Positions 17,521-26,648 of a DNA stretch of 64,000 bases are shown here, one piece after another. Origin of the DNA: an uncultured Nitrospira sp. (GTDB taxonomy: Bacteria > Nitrospirota > Nitrospiria > Nitrospirales > Nitrospiraceae); contig CABVSR010000005.1 of NCBI GenBank assembly GCA_902500995.1, positions 1 to 64,000 of the forward strand, given 5' to 3'. The translations under genes and the position numbers were made by a program. Within the stretch, counting starts at the first letter, position 1. Every line of letters begins with the position of its first letter. Below the pieces are notes generated by a model. The model made no database searches. It was not told where the DNA came from and worked only from the letters and a program-made list of their open reading frames with translations.

Positions 17521-18840
17521 ATGAATAGCACCACATCATCATCCCCGCATTCCCTCGTCCGGCCGGTTCAGGCAGAAGGCAGATATGGCTCAGCCCGGGC
17601 CCTCTTCTGGGGCCTGCAGGGGTATGTCATGATGGCCCTCGCCTGTTCCAGTTTTTTCCCCCTGCTGTTCCGTTATCAAGAACATACGGTCATCATTCTC
17701 ATCGTCCTCTGCTTGGGCGTCTGCGCCGTAGAAAGGACGAGCCCCTGGGTCCGAACCCCGCTGGACCTTCCGCTCTGGGTCTTCATGGTCTGGGTGCTCT
17801 GCACGATTCCCTTCGCGACCGATCCCGCCTATAGTTTTGCCGAATGGAAAAAGTTCGTGGCGCAAGCCGGTGTGTATTACTGGGCGTTGCTGGTTCTGAC
17901 CCGCTGCCGCAATGCGCGTCTGCCCCGGCAGGTGCTCCAGGCTCTCGTCACGGGGGCGGCGCTCGTGGCCTGCTACGCGCTGGTCGAGTTTCTTCAACAA
18001 GGGGGCACATGGCGGGACCGCTTTGTGCGAGCCCGCGCCTACGGGTCCGACTATAACTGGCTCAGCACCTATATGGTGGCGGCGATCCCTGTGGCGGGCA
18101 GTTTGCTGGCCATGGGGCGCGTGGCCTGGACGCGTGTGGCGCAGGGATTGGCTCTTGTCCTGGCGGGGGCCGCGCAGCTGTTTTCCTATACCCGCGGCGG
18201 CTGGGTGGGGCATGCGGCGCAAGGCGTGACGCTGGCATTGATGATCGGCGGCCGCCGTCTGGCCTTCGGTGCGCTGGGGTTGCTTGCCATGATCGGCGCG
18301 GTCTTGATGGTGGTGTCTCACTCGGGCATTCAGACGGACACGGTGGATGCCACGACTGTCGATACGAGGCTGGTGGTCTGGACTATCGGGTTGAAGGAAG
18401 TCGCGCAGCATCCATTCGTCGGCATCGGCTTCGGGAATAATTCATTCATCAAGAAATTTCCGGAGTATGCCGTCGGCAAGCAGGATCACCTGCCTGCGCG
18501 GGATCGGATCATTCCGGCCATGCACAATACCTTCTTGATGGTGACGCTCGGAAGCGGCATTCCTGCCCTGCTGAGTTTTGTGTGGATCTTTGTCGCCCTC
18601 CTGCGGCGGCTGATTCCGATTCACCAGCCGGAGCGGCATGATCAGACGGGAAGGCTGATGGCAATCGGGATCGGCCTGGCCGTCATCGGCCTCGCGGTAC
18701 GCAATCTCTTTGACTACATGTTTATGGGCAGTCTTGCGCACATATTCTGGCTGCTGGCGGCGGTGGGAATGACCATCACTGCGCCAAGTTATTCGGCGCC
18801 TTTCGGCGGAAACACAGAAGACGAGAAGAGCCCGTGCTGA
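17521..18840 (+). CDS. waaL: O-antigen ligase / polymerase family membrane protein (Wzy_C type)
   Basis: A 439-residue polytopic membrane protein with roughly ten to twelve hydrophobic stretches and a periplasmic loop between about residues 275 and 335, containing VVWTIGLKEVAQHPFVGIGFG, the hallmark of the WaaL/Wzy_C family. WaaL joins undecaprenyl-linked O-antigen to lipid A-core in the periplasm; Wzy polymerises repeats. The two cannot be told apart reliably by sequence. The ATG at 17521 follows TGAGGGC; upstream in-frame starts lie in the noncoding leader. It stands alone between rmlD and gmd. Confidence 0.75.
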   Translation: MNSTTSSSPHSLVRPVQAEGRYGSARALFWGLQGYVMMALACSSFFPLLFRYQEHTVIILIVLCLGVCAVERTSPWVRTPLDLPLWVFMVWVLCTIPFATDPAYSFAEWKKFVAQAGVYYWALLVLTRCRNARLPRQVLQALVTGAALVACYALVEFLQQGGTWRDRFVRARAYGSDYNWLSTYMVAAIPVAGSLLAMGRVAWTRVAQGLALVLAGAAQLFSYTRGGWVGHAAQGVTLALMIGGRRLAFGALGLLAMIGAVLMVVSHSGIQTDTVDATTVDTRLVVWTIGLKEVAQHPFVGIGFGNNSFIKKFPEYAVGKQDHLPARDRIIPAMHNTFLMVTLGSGIPALLSFVWIFVALLRRLIPIHQPERHDQTGRLMAIGIGLAVIGLAVRNLFDYMFMGSLAHIFWLLAAVGMTITAPSYSAPFGGNTEDEKSPC

Positions 18841-18908
18841 CGGGGCGGACCTGTGCCTCTCTCATGGCGCGGCGCTGCCTCGTGCCGGCCGCCTCCGGTT
18901 CACACACC

Positions 18909-18937
18909 TTGACAGAACGCCGGCGATCTTGCACAAG
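18909..18937 (+). promoter_or_regulatory. Candidate promoter upstream of gmd
   Basis: A perfect TTGACA (18909-18914) is followed 17 bp later by CACAAG (18932-18937), a poor -10 with only three matches. It lies in the 173-bp gap between the WaaL/Wzy-type gene and gmd, about 75 bp before the gmd start. Confidence 0.33.
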
Positions 18938-19013
18938 GTAAGAGTCACGGGCGAACAACGCGTGCCGGCACAGGCCGTACGACGAGCGGCAATCCGATAG
19001 GAGCGTACCTTCA

Positions 19014-20021
19014 GTGAAGGCATTGATCACAGGCATCACCGGGCAGGACGGATCCTATCTGGCAGAATTTCTGCTCGCCAAGGGTTATGAGGTCTACGGG
19101 ATCATTCGCCGGTCCAGCTCATTCAATACGGCGCGCATCGACGGGATCTATCAGGATCCGCATACGTCCGGAGCCAGGCTGCATCTCGTCTACGGGGATC
19201 TCAATGATGCCAGCTCGCTGAACAAAATCCTCCGCACGGTTCAACCGGATGAAATTTACAACCTCGGGGCGCAGAGTCATGTCCGGGTCAGTTTTGACAT
19301 TCCCGAATACACGGCGGAGATCACGGCCTTGGGCGCGGTCAGATTGCTGGAGGCGATTCGCGAGTCGGGGCTCCGTCCAAAATTTTATCAGGCCTCGTCG
19401 AGTGAAATGTACGGGAAGGTGCAGGAGGTCCCCCAGCGGGAAAGCACGCCGTTTTATCCCCGCAGTCCCTACGGCGCGGCGAAGGTCTATGCCCATTGGA
19501 TCACGATCAATTACCGTGAAGCCTATGGCTTGTTCGCCTGCAACGGGATTCTCTTCAATCATGAATCGCCGCGCCGTGGTGAAACCTTCGTGACGCGCAA
19601 AATCACCAAGGCTGCGGCCCGGATCAAACTGGGGCTGCAGCAGGAATTGTTTCTCGGCAACCTGGACGCACAACGGGATTGGGGATATGCCGGCGATTAC
19701 GTCGAAGCCATGTGGTTGATGCTCCAGCAGGATCATCCCGATGATTACGTTGTGGCGACGGGGGAAACCCATACCGTCCGGGAGTTCCTCGATGTGGCGT
19801 TCGGCCATCTGGGCCTCGACTGGCACCGTTACGTGCAGATCGATCCGCGCTATTACCGCCCGACGGAAGTCGATCTCCTGATCGGCGATGCGGCCAAAGC
19901 GCGGCGGCAGCTCGGATGGAAACCGACGGTGGATTTTCACCAGTTGGGGATCATGATGGTCGAGGCGGATATCGAGGCTGAACGGGTGAAGCTACAGGGG
20001 ACCGCGTCGAAGGGGGCCTAG
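19014..20021 (+). CDS. gmd: GDP-mannose 4,6-dehydratase
   Basis: A 335-residue dehydratase: [17 protein letters not shown] at the N-terminus is the Gmd signature; [11 protein letters not shown] and [10 protein letters not shown] give the catalytic region, and [17 protein letters not shown] is near-invariant in the family. It converts GDP-mannose to GDP-4-keto-6-deoxymannose. Starts at GTG 19014 with TAGGAG about eight bases upstream. Its partner gene begins 2 bp after the stop. The GDP-mannose supply genes are ~32 kb downstream at 52.2-55.0 kb. Confidence 0.94.
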   Translation: MKALITGITGQDGSYLAEFLLAKGYEVYGIIRRSSSFNTARIDGIYQDPHTSGARLHLVYGDLNDASSLNKILRTVQPDEIYNLGAQSHVRVSFDIPEYTAEITALGAVRLLEAIRESGLRPKFYQASSSEMYGKVQEVPQRESTPFYPRSPYGAAKVYAHWITINYREAYGLFACNGILFNHESPRRGETFVTRKITKAAARIKLGLQQELFLGNLDAQRDWGYAGDYVEAMWLMLQQDHPDDYVVATGETHTVREFLDVAFGHLGLDWHRYVQIDPRYYRPTEVDLLIGDAAKARRQLGWKPTVDFHQLGIMMVEADIEAERVKLQGTASKGA

Positions 20022-20022
20022 A

Positions 20023-20973
20023 GTGATCGACAAACACGCGCGTGTGTATGTGGCCGGGCATCGGGGGATGGTGGGATCGGCGATCCTGCGAGCCCTCACG
20101 GCCCGCGGATACGACCATCTGATTGTCCGTACCAGCGCCGAATTGGATTTGCGGGACAACCGGCAGGTGGCGGAGTTCTTTTCGGAGACCAAGCCGGACT
20201 ATGTGTATCTGGCCGCGGCCAAAGTGGGCGGCATTCTGGCTAACAGCACAATGCCGGCCGAGTTCATTTACGACAACCTGGCGATTCAAACGAACGTCGT
20301 CCATCAGGCCTATCTTCATGGCGTGAACAAGCTCTTGCTGTTGGGGTCGTCCTGCATCTACCCGAGGGATGCGCCGCAGCCGATGAAGGAGGAGTATCTG
20401 TTGACCGGCCCCCTCGAACCGACCAATGAGTGGTACGCGGTGGCCAAGATCGCAGGCATCAAGATGTGCCAGGCCTATCGGCAACAGTACGGCTGCAACT
20501 TTATTGCGGCGATGCCCACCAACCTCTACGGGCCGAACGACAATTTTGATCTGCAGACCGCGCATGTGCTGGCGGCCCTGTTGCGACGGTTCCACGAAGC
20601 GCGCGAGCAGGGCACCACGCCCACCCTCTGGGGCAGCGGGGCTCCGCGGCGCGAGTTTTTGCATGTGGACGACTGCGCCGATGCCTGCCTGTTTCTGATG
20701 GATCGATATTCCGACGCGACGATCATGAATGTCGGCGCAGGGCAGGAGATTGCGATCGCAGAACTGGCCGCGCTGGTCGCCGGGGTGGTGGGATATCGAG
20801 GCGGCCTGCAGTGGGACCGCACCAAGCCGGACGGCATGCCGCGGAAATTGATGGATTCCAGCCGCATTGCCGCGCTGGGATGGAAACCGTCGATTTCGTT
20901 ACGAGCAGGATTGGCCGAAACGTATGCGTGGTACCAGCGGTTTGCCGGTCCGCAGTCGACCGCAATTCTATGA
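20023..20973 (+). CDS. fcl: GDP-L-fucose synthase
   Basis: A 316-residue epimerase-reductase (WcaG family). VAGHRGMVGSAILRAL is the NADP site; LGSSCIYPRDAPQPMKE and the NEWYAVAKIAG segment give the catalytic Ser/Tyr/Lys, and GAPRREFLHVDD is conserved. It makes GDP-L-fucose from the Gmd product. GTG start. The protein marks the end of the GC-rich left flank; the next genes are visibly more AT-rich. Confidence 0.93.
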   Translation: MIDKHARVYVAGHRGMVGSAILRALTARGYDHLIVRTSAELDLRDNRQVAEFFSETKPDYVYLAAAKVGGILANSTMPAEFIYDNLAIQTNVVHQAYLHGVNKLLLLGSSCIYPRDAPQPMKEEYLLTGPLEPTNEWYAVAKIAGIKMCQAYRQQYGCNFIAAMPTNLYGPNDNFDLQTAHVLAALLRRFHEAREQGTTPTLWGSGAPRREFLHVDDCADACLFLMDRYSDATIMNVGAGQEIAIAELAALVAGVVGYRGGLQWDRTKPDGMPRKLMDSSRIAALGWKPSISLRAGLAETYAWYQRFAGPQSTAIL

Positions 20974-21025
20974 GTCACTCCAGCTCTTCTCCTCAGACCA
21001 CCTTCTTCGATGCCAGGTTGTTGAG

Positions 21026-21706
21026 ATGAACACACGTGTCAGAGCATTCGTTCAGGCGCGAATGTCCTCTCGGCGGTACCCGGGCAAGATGCTTGCTCCA
21101 TTTCGCGGTGAAGCGATGATCCGTCATGTGCTGCGTGCCGTCGAGCAGACGCTTTCCCCTGAGGACATTGTTGTGGTGACGAGTGCGGAGGCTTCGGACG
21201 ATCCGCTCGTCCGTTACATCGAATCGATAGGCAGGCAAGTCCACCGAGGTTCCTTGGACAATGTCCTGGCCCGGTTCATATCCGGCTCGCGAGAGTATCC
21301 ATGCGATTGGATCCTGCGTGTGAACGGTGACAGTCCGTTATTGCTTCCAGAGGTGCTGCGTCTTGTCATCCCTTACGTTGAAAGCGACGCTCCTGACCTG
21401 GTGAGCACTGTTTTCCCACGGTCGTTTCCAAAGGGCCAAAATGTTGAACTCATCAGGGTCAGCACTCTTCATGGGATTCGCATGGAGGAGACCACGCTGA
21501 ATGATCAGGAGCACGTCACGCCATTTTTCTACAGGCAGCCTGAGCGATTTCAGATTGTAAATGTCGAGTCTGGAGACCGAAGGCTCGCCGAAATCGGGTT
21601 AGCCGTCGATACGATCGAGGATTTTCATCGTCTCGAACAGCTCTCGCTCGAAGATCTTCGCCGGTTCCGTCCACCTGTCTTGGCAGCCAGGGTTGCGTCG
21701 AGGTGA
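21026..21706 (+). CDS. SpsF-like cytidylyltransferase
   Basis: A 226-residue nucleotidyltransferase of the SpsF/NeuA superfamily (COG1861). The signature FVQARMSSRRYPGKML is at the N-terminus, followed by VVTSAEASDDPL and RVNGDSPLL, the metal-binding D. Relatives activate acidic sugars as CMP derivatives; SpsF itself acts in spore coat sugar synthesis. With a NeuB-type synthase three genes later, CMP-activation of a nonulosonic acid is the likely role. ATG 21026 is preferred over upstream in-frame starts inside fcl. The stop overlaps a GTG of the next frame, but that start is not favoured there. Confidence 0.75.
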   Translation: MNTRVRAFVQARMSSRRYPGKMLAPFRGEAMIRHVLRAVEQTLSPEDIVVVTSAEASDDPLVRYIESIGRQVHRGSLDNVLARFISGSREYPCDWILRVNGDSPLLLPEVLRLVIPYVESDAPDLVSTVFPRSFPKGQNVELIRVSTLHGIRMEETTLNDQEHVTPFFYRQPERFQIVNVESGDRRLAEIGLAVDTIEDFHRLEQLSLEDLRRFRPPVLAARVASR

Positions 21707-21744
21707 CGCTCCATCAGAACTTCAACCAGAAGGACATGCTACAC

Positions 21745-22920
21745 ATGACTGACACTCAGCCTATCCCATTTGCAAGACCTTGGATCACAGACGAGGATCG
21801 ACAAGCCGTTCTGGATGTGCTCAACGGGTATATCTTGACTCATGGTCCTCAGTGCAAGTCGTTTGAACAGGAGTTTGCTGAGTTTATGGGTGGGGGGCAC
21901 TGCGTATCGGTCAGCTCGTGCATGGCGGCATTGCACCTCTCGTACCTACATTTTGGGATTGGCCCTGGCGATGAGGTGATCGTGCCGGCGCAAACTCATG
22001 TGGCGACGGTTCATGCCGTGGAGTGGGTCGGGGCGACGCCGGTATTTGTTGACTGTGATGCCCGCACAGGAAATCTGACTGCGTCGGCGATCGAAACGGC
22101 GTTGACTCCCAAGACAAAAGCGATTTCTGTCGTACACTTTGCGGGCATTCCATGTGATATGCCTCCCATTGTCGATCTCGCACAACGGTACAATCTCAGG
22201 ATCATTGAGGACTGTGCGATTGCCTTGGGAGCTCGCCATCAGGAGCGTCATGTCGGCCTGTTCGGGGATGCCGGCTGTTTTTCCTTCTATCCGGTGAAGC
22301 ATATGACCACAGGGGAAGGTGGCATGTTCGTCAGTCGCCACCCAGACGTTTCTCAGGCGGTCGCGAAGCTGCGCGCCTTTGGCGTAGACCGGACTCACAG
22401 CGAGCGGACCGTGCCGGGCATGTATGATGTCCCGAGTCTCGGACTGAACTACCGGATGAGCGAAATTCAAGCGGCTCTCGGTCGCTCCCAGCTTCGGCGC
22501 ATGAGTGTCGTGCTGGCTCAACGTGCCTTGCAGTTCGATCGCTATCGGACGCTGATAGGCCATCTCCCGAATCTTCGGCTCGTCGACACGGGTGATGCTG
22601 AGTCCCGATCAAGCCACTATTGCGCGAGTGTCGTATTCGAGGGAGAATATGCGAATATGCGAAACCAGATGGTGGAACGACTGAACGCAGCCGGAATCGG
22701 AACGAGCATCTATTATCCGCAACCGGTTCCGCGGATGAACTATTATCGAAACAAATATGGGTTTGTGGCTGGTAGGTATCCACGAGCGGAACACATCAGC
22801 GATCATTCGGTTGCGCTCCCGCTGGGAATGCATGTGGCGGAAGGCGATGTCGACAGAATCGTGGCCACACTGGAGCGGAGCTTGGCGGAGAGTACCCGCG
22901 GGAAAGGACTCACACGGTGA
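21745..22920 (+). CDS. DegT/DnrJ/EryC1/StrS sugar aminotransferase (1)
   Basis: A 391-residue PLP enzyme. PFARPWITDEDRQAVLDVL opens the fold, SSCMAALHLSYL binds the cofactor phosphate, IIEDCAIALGA holds the Asp that contacts the pyridine, and FSFYPVKHMTTGEGG contains the Schiff-base lysine. Such enzymes transaminate keto sugars on nucleotide carriers (PseC, LegC, ArnB). ATG 21745 has AGAAGGA at good spacing; ATG 21736 is too close to it, and GTG 21703 overlaps the previous gene. The stop overlaps the next GTG by 4 bp. Confidence 0.85.
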   Translation: MTDTQPIPFARPWITDEDRQAVLDVLNGYILTHGPQCKSFEQEFAEFMGGGHCVSVSSCMAALHLSYLHFGIGPGDEVIVPAQTHVATVHAVEWVGATPVFVDCDARTGNLTASAIETALTPKTKAISVVHFAGIPCDMPPIVDLAQRYNLRIIEDCAIALGARHQERHVGLFGDAGCFSFYPVKHMTTGEGGMFVSRHPDVSQAVAKLRAFGVDRTHSERTVPGMYDVPSLGLNYRMSEIQAALGRSQLRRMSVVLAQRALQFDRYRTLIGHLPNLRLVDTGDAESRSSHYCASVVFEGEYANMRNQMVERLNAAGIGTSIYYPQPVPRMNYYRNKYGFVAGRYPRAEHISDHSVALPLGMHVAEGDVDRIVATLERSLAESTRGKGLTR

Positions 22921-23981
22921 TCGAACTCCAAGGACGGAAGATCGCGCTCATCGGAGGCGCTGGTTTTATTGGCCACAATCTTGCCTTGAGGCTGGCGGAA
23001 ATGGGTGCCGATGTTCATGCCGTCGACAGTCTGCAAGTCAACAATCTGGGTGCGTTCTCGAATTCGCATGAGGACACAAACAAAGCCCTGTACCTTCATT
23101 TCATACACGACCGCCTGCGGTTGCTCCAGGAGGCGCAGATTCCCCTGCATGTCGTCGATGCGCGGGACTACCATGTCCTGTCTCGATGCCTGAACGACAT
23201 ACAGCCTGATACGATTGTGCAGTTGGCTGCCATCGCCCATGCGAACCGTGCCAACAAGGATCCCTACAGCACGTTCGATCACAGTTTAAGAACCCTTGAA
23301 AATGCACTGGATTGCGCGCGGGGATTGAAGGCCCGATTCATCTATTTCTCATCCTCGATGGTCTACGGAAATTTTGACGGTGAGGCTGTGACGGAGACGC
23401 GCCATTGTGAACCGCTGGGTATCTATGGCGCGTTGAAGTATGGCGGAGAGAAACTCGTCATCGCCTATAGCCAAGTCTTTGGTCTTTCCTACACGATTGT
23501 CAGACCCTCGGCATTGTATGGTCAACGCTGCGTCAGTCGGCGAGTTGGGCAGGCGTTTATCGAAGGCGTCCTTCGCGGGGCGCCTCTCAGCGTGAACGGC
23601 GATGGGAGCGACGCGCTGGATTTTACATATATTAAAGACCTGGTGCAGGGCCTGGTGCTGTGTATCGGTAAAGACGAAGCCCGGAACCAAGTGTTTAATT
23701 TGACGTATGGAGGGGCGCGTTCACTAGCACAAATGATCGACATCGTGCGGCAACAATTCCCCAACGTGGAGGTGACCTTCCAACCGCGTGATGTCTTGAT
23801 GCCTGAACGCGGGACTCTTTCGATTGAGAAGGCCCAACGCTTGCTCGGGTACTGCCCTGAGTATCCGCTTGAGAAAGGCTTTGTCGAGTATATTCAATGG
23901 TACAAAGAGCTGGCCATCCAGCATGAGAGATTCTTCCACTCTCTTCGGGAGCCATCAGTGCGTGGGGGCACCCAGCGGTGA
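22917..23981 (+). CDS. NAD-dependent sugar epimerase/dehydratase (1)
   Basis: A 354-residue extended SDR protein. IALIGGAGFIGHNLAL binds NAD(P); YFSSSMVYGNFDG and IYGALKYGGEKL provide Ser, Tyr and Lys. Likely acts on a nucleotide sugar as a 4-epimerase or 4,6-dehydratase. It lies between the aminotransferase and the NeuB-type synthase with GTGA overlaps on both sides, so it probably supplies or alters the amino sugar precursor. The precise reaction cannot be read from the sequence. Confidence 0.8.
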   Translation: MIELQGRKIALIGGAGFIGHNLALRLAEMGADVHAVDSLQVNNLGAFSNSHEDTNKALYLHFIHDRLRLLQEAQIPLHVVDARDYHVLSRCLNDIQPDTIVQLAAIAHANRANKDPYSTFDHSLRTLENALDCARGLKARFIYFSSSMVYGNFDGEAVTETRHCEPLGIYGALKYGGEKLVIAYSQVFGLSYTIVRPSALYGQRCVSRRVGQAFIEGVLRGAPLSVNGDGSDALDFTYIKDLVQGLVLCIGKDEARNQVFNLTYGGARSLAQMIDIVRQQFPNVEVTFQPRDVLMPERGTLSIEKAQRLLGYCPEYPLEKGFVEYIQWYKELAIQHERFFHSLREPSVRGGTQR

Positions 23982-24988
23982 AACTCTTCGGTAAGAATCT
24001 CGATGAAACGGTCGCGGTTGTCGCAGAAATCGGCGTCAATCACGAAGGCGATGTTGCCGTTGCCGAGCGCCTGATCACGCTTGCCGCACAAGCCGGCGCC
24101 GATGCCGTGAAGCTTCAAACCTACACGCCTGAACGATATGCCTCCGCATCAGATCCACATCGACTGGCTAGGGTGACGCAATTCAATCTGTCGGAAGAGG
24201 CGCATCTTCGACTGGCCACCCATGCTGCGGCTCTGGGCATTCCGCTGTTTTCAACCGCGCTGACGGAAGATGTGGTGGACTTCCTGAGTCGATGGTGTCC
24301 GGCTATCAAGATCGCCAGCGGAGACGTGACCTTTGAACCGGTCATACGAGCAGCGGTTCGCACGGGAAAGCCCGTCATTCTGTCCACCGGAAACTCCACC
24401 ATCGATGAGATCGACCAGGCATTGGCATGGTGCAGTATGGAGTTGGCAGGGATTGCGCTGAAGGATCGAGTGGTCGTGATGCATTGTGTCTCAGCCTATC
24501 CGGTTCCTATTGAGCAAGCGAATGTGTCGAGTGTGCAGTTTCTCCGGCAGCGATATGGACTGACGACCGGGTATTCCAATCACGTGATCGGCGCGGAAGC
24601 AGTACTGGCGGCGGTTGCAGTGGGGGCGCAACTTATTGAAGTGCATTTCACCGACCGGCGAGAGGGGCGGGAGTTTCGCGATCATGCGCTCTCATTTGAG
24701 CCGCGCGAACTGAAGGACATGATGCGAAGTGTCGAAAGAGTGAAGGCCAGTTTGGGACGTTTTGGAAAGGAGATACAGCCCTGCGAGCTGCCGTTACGGG
24801 AGGTCATACGAAAAGGGGTCGTTGCGGCCAGAGCGCTGTCCGCAGAGACGGTTCTTTCGGAAGGCGATTTGATGTGGGCGCGTCCCGCGACAGGAATCAA
24901 AGCTGCTGAATGGCCGGCCCTTATCGGCAAACGCCTTGCGCGGCCGCTCCGCCGTGGAGAGCAGATCACGTGGAATGAGGTCCGTTGA
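23978..24988 (+). CDS. N-acetylneuraminate synthase family protein (nonulosonate synthase)
   Basis: A 336-residue NeuB-family synthase. VVAEIGVNHEGDVAVAERL and ADAVKLQTYTPE are diagnostic, with IKIASGDVT, ILSTGNSTIDEI and GYSNHVIGAEA in the barrel, and a C-terminal SAF (antifreeze-like) domain from about residue 280 (RKGVVAARAL). The enzymes condense PEP with a hexosamine to give sialic, legionaminic or pseudaminic acid type products. No hydrolysing C2-epimerase (NeuC/LegG) or PseG-like hydrolase is seen near it, so the exact nonulosonate is open. GTG start inside the previous stop. Confidence 0.87.
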   Translation: MKLFGKNLDETVAVVAEIGVNHEGDVAVAERLITLAAQAGADAVKLQTYTPERYASASDPHRLARVTQFNLSEEAHLRLATHAAALGIPLFSTALTEDVVDFLSRWCPAIKIASGDVTFEPVIRAAVRTGKPVILSTGNSTIDEIDQALAWCSMELAGIALKDRVVVMHCVSAYPVPIEQANVSSVQFLRQRYGLTTGYSNHVIGAEAVLAAVAVGAQLIEVHFTDRREGREFRDHALSFEPRELKDMMRSVERVKASLGRFGKEIQPCELPLREVIRKGVVAARALSAETVLSEGDLMWARPATGIKAAEWPALIGKRLARPLRRGEQITWNEVR

Positions 24989-24990
24989 CG

Positions 24991-25704
24991 ATGCGAGTGC
25001 TGATTCTGACAACGGACACCTTGCACCATGCGTATTTCGTGCGGGAACTTGTTTCACAGGTACCCAAGGTGTACGTCATTCTTGAAACTACCGGCGTCCG
25101 GCCGCCGTTTGAGGTGGTCCACCCATTTGAGGCGATACGTGATCAGTACGAACGTGAGATGTGGTTTGACGGCAAGGACCGGTCGGTGTCGGATTTCGCG
25201 GAGGCCATGTCATGCACGAACGTAAACGACTCGGCGGCAGTAGAAACCGCCAAGCAGTTTTCTCCCGATATCACGGTTGCCTTCGGGATCCGCAAGGCTG
25301 AACCGGCACTGATCAAGGCCGCCGGGCCTCGAGTCGTCAATCTGCACGGGGGAGATCCTGAATTTTATCGCGGCCTGGATAGCCATCTCTGGGCGATCTA
25401 TCACAATGATTTTAGGAATGTGGTCACAACGTTACACGTGCTGAATGAAGCGCTTGACGACGGAGCACTCATCGGCATACGCCCGGTCGCGCTCCATCGA
25501 GACATGCGTCTGCATCAATTGCGTCACCGCAATACCGAAGCGGCACTGAATCTTACGCGCGTGGCTTTGGATGAGCTGCAGGCCACAGGCCATATCGCCA
25601 CTCGTTCACAGCGGCAAGTCGGACGATATTATTCTTTTATGCCGACCGTGCTGAAGGATGTGTGCGTGAAACGATTTGAAAAATATTGCGCTAGATTAGA
25701 ATGA
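24991..25704 (+). CDS. Sugar N-formyltransferase-like protein
   Basis: A 237-residue formyltransferase-fold protein (Met-tRNA formyltransferase/ArnA/WlaRD superfamily). The segment VVNLHGGDPEFYRGLDSHLW contains the conserved Asn and His, and LNEALDDGALIG holds the Asp, matching the N-H-D catalytic set. It lacks the C-terminal tRNA-binding domain of Fmt, so a nucleotide amino sugar is a likelier acceptor, with formyl-tetrahydrofolate as donor. ATG 24991 is favoured; TTG 24985 overlaps the synthase stop. The next gene begins at ATGA within the stop of this one. Confidence 0.78.
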   Translation: MRVLILTTDTLHHAYFVRELVSQVPKVYVILETTGVRPPFEVVHPFEAIRDQYEREMWFDGKDRSVSDFAEAMSCTNVNDSAAVETAKQFSPDITVAFGIRKAEPALIKAAGPRVVNLHGGDPEFYRGLDSHLWAIYHNDFRNVVTTLHVLNEALDDGALIGIRPVALHRDMRLHQLRHRNTEAALNLTRVALDELQATGHIATRSQRQVGRYYSFMPTVLKDVCVKRFEKYCARLE

Positions 25705-26600
25705 ACTATTCGTCGAGGATTTCCGGCAACCATATTGCCATTTTTCTATTTCACGGTGTGACCCTGCCTGTCGATTGTGCAGTCCGCAACTATACCAGGA
25801 AGCATATTGAGCGTGATTACTTTGCGACGGTGCTTCGGGCGCTGAAGCAGGCGGGCACTCCCGTGAGTATGAACGACATACTCAACCACCGCGAGCTGGG
25901 GACCCCTCTTCCTCCGCGGCCCTTCGCCGTGACGTTCGATGATGGATTTCGGAACAACCTCACGGTGGCGGCTCCCGTGCTCGTGGATGAACAGGTGCCC
26001 GCAACGTTTTACATCACGACGGATTTTGTCGAACGGAACAGGATGTCCTGGATTGATCGCATTGAGTTTGCCGTGGAGCAGCGTCTTCAGGCTGAGCTTC
26101 AGCTTCCGTGGGGGCCGCGACGGTTTCATGGGGATGAAGAACGCCGGGCATTTCTCAGCGAGATCCGGCAGGTCGTGAAAAACGACTTGATGATTGATGC
26201 AGAGAAGCTCGCGACGGATATACAGACTCAACTGGGGGTAGCCATCACCCATTCAAGTTCGCACCCTCTTGACCAGAAACTGAGCTGGAGCGAGGTCCGA
26301 GCACTTGCGGCTGAGCCGTTGTTTACTGTGGGGGGCCACGGGCACTCTCACGCGATCCTCGATTCTCTCGGCCATCAGGATTTGGAATGTGAGCTCGATA
26401 CGGGCATGCGATTGTTGAAAGAGAAGGCTGCGGTTCAGGGTCCGCATTATTCGTACCCAGAAGGCATGCCCAATTGTTATTCGGCACGAGTCATCGAGGC
26501 GTTGAAGCAGAGAGGTGTTCGCTGCTGTCCCAGTGCGATTGATGGCGTGAATGACTCCACCGCGGACTTGTTTCATCTGAAGCGGGTGATGGTTGTCTGA
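25701..26600 (+). CDS. NodB-homology polysaccharide deacetylase family protein
   Basis: A 299-residue carbohydrate esterase 4 type protein. VTFDDGFRNN is the catalytic/metal motif, GGHGHSHAILDSL the second metal motif (HSH), and SYPEGMP the third. There is no signal peptide or membrane segment, so it should act in the cytoplasm on a soluble or lipid-linked sugar rather than on peptidoglycan. ArnD, a deformylase of the same superfamily, works with the formyltransferase ArnA; the overlap here with a formyltransferase gene suggests a similar pairing. Confidence 0.8.
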   Translation: MNYSSRISGNHIAIFLFHGVTLPVDCAVRNYTRKHIERDYFATVLRALKQAGTPVSMNDILNHRELGTPLPPRPFAVTFDDGFRNNLTVAAPVLVDEQVPATFYITTDFVERNRMSWIDRIEFAVEQRLQAELQLPWGPRRFHGDEERRAFLSEIRQVVKNDLMIDAEKLATDIQTQLGVAITHSSSHPLDQKLSWSEVRALAAEPLFTVGGHGHSHAILDSLGHQDLECELDTGMRLLKEKAAVQGPHYSYPEGMPNCYSARVIEALKQRGVRCCPSAIDGVNDSTADLFHLKRVMVV

Positions 26601-26648
26601 TTCCCTGCGCGAGTTTGAGACCTGCGTTTCATCGATCGCGATGTCTTC

